A stretch of 5,315 bases of DNA from NCBI GenBank assembly GCA_946623205.1, contig CAMOQV010000084.1, positions 1 to 5,315 on the forward strand. The letters are read 5' to 3'. The translations under genes were made by a program, and so were the position numbers. This document shows, piece after piece, positions 5,315 to 5,315 of the stretch (within the stretch, counting starts at the first letter, position 1; every line of letters starts with the position of its first letter). Source of the DNA: an uncultured Clostridia bacterium (GTDB taxonomy: Bacteria; Bacillota; Clostridia; Christensenellales; UBA3700). Below the pieces are notes generated by a model, which saw nothing but the letters and a program-made list of their open reading frames with translations, was not told the DNA's origin and did not search any database.

Positions 5315-5315
5315 T

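Overview
The window is low-GC DNA (roughly one third G+C) with strong Shine-Dalgarno (SD) sites, tight one-direction gene clusters, a type III pantothenate kinase, an ECF-type vitamin transporter subunit and a Y4mF/HipB-type regulator. Together these suggest a Firmicutes bacterium, most likely an anaerobic, perhaps gut-associated member of the Clostridia. That placement is inference from style and gene content.

Layout. (1) 1-3643, minus strand: one tightly packed operon. In transcription order it holds a candidate extended -10 promoter (3614-3643), a leader of about 84 nt with a strong 5' hairpin (3581-3607), an ECF transporter S component (2849-3523), coaX (2061-2837), hom (777-2048), a small tail-anchored winged-helix-like protein (308-775), and the N-terminal 102 codons of a second, colinear winged-helix protein that runs off the left edge. 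Gaps between genes are 11, 12, 1 and 1 nt. I see no internal terminator. (2) 3668-4739, minus strand: a monocistronic unit with its own extended -10 promoter, a secreted and membrane-anchored surface protein with three C-terminal transmembrane segments, and a clear GNRA-loop intrinsic terminator (3668-3700) that separates it from operon 1. (3) 4740-5107: a divergent intergenic region. Its right part carries three near-identical 18-bp pseudo-palindromes at an exact 41-bp period. (4) 5108-5314, plus strand: a complete 68-aa Y4mF/HipB-like XRE repressor. Its promoter spacer contains the third operator, and the transcript appears leaderless. The window ends where a downstream gene, expected to be HipA-like, would start.

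How the parts work together. The S component and CoaX make a plausible uptake-and-trap module for pantothenate, the CoA precursor. Hom feeds homoserine to threonine and methionine synthesis. The two winged-helix/membrane proteins at the operon end have no known role. Their repeated domain, identical gene junctions and translational coupling suggest they act as a pair. The right edge looks like the autoregulated head of a HipBA or HipBST type toxin-antitoxin locus. The most notable signals are the 41-bp operator array, the tandem winged-helix/transmembrane pair and the structured leader of the transporter operon.
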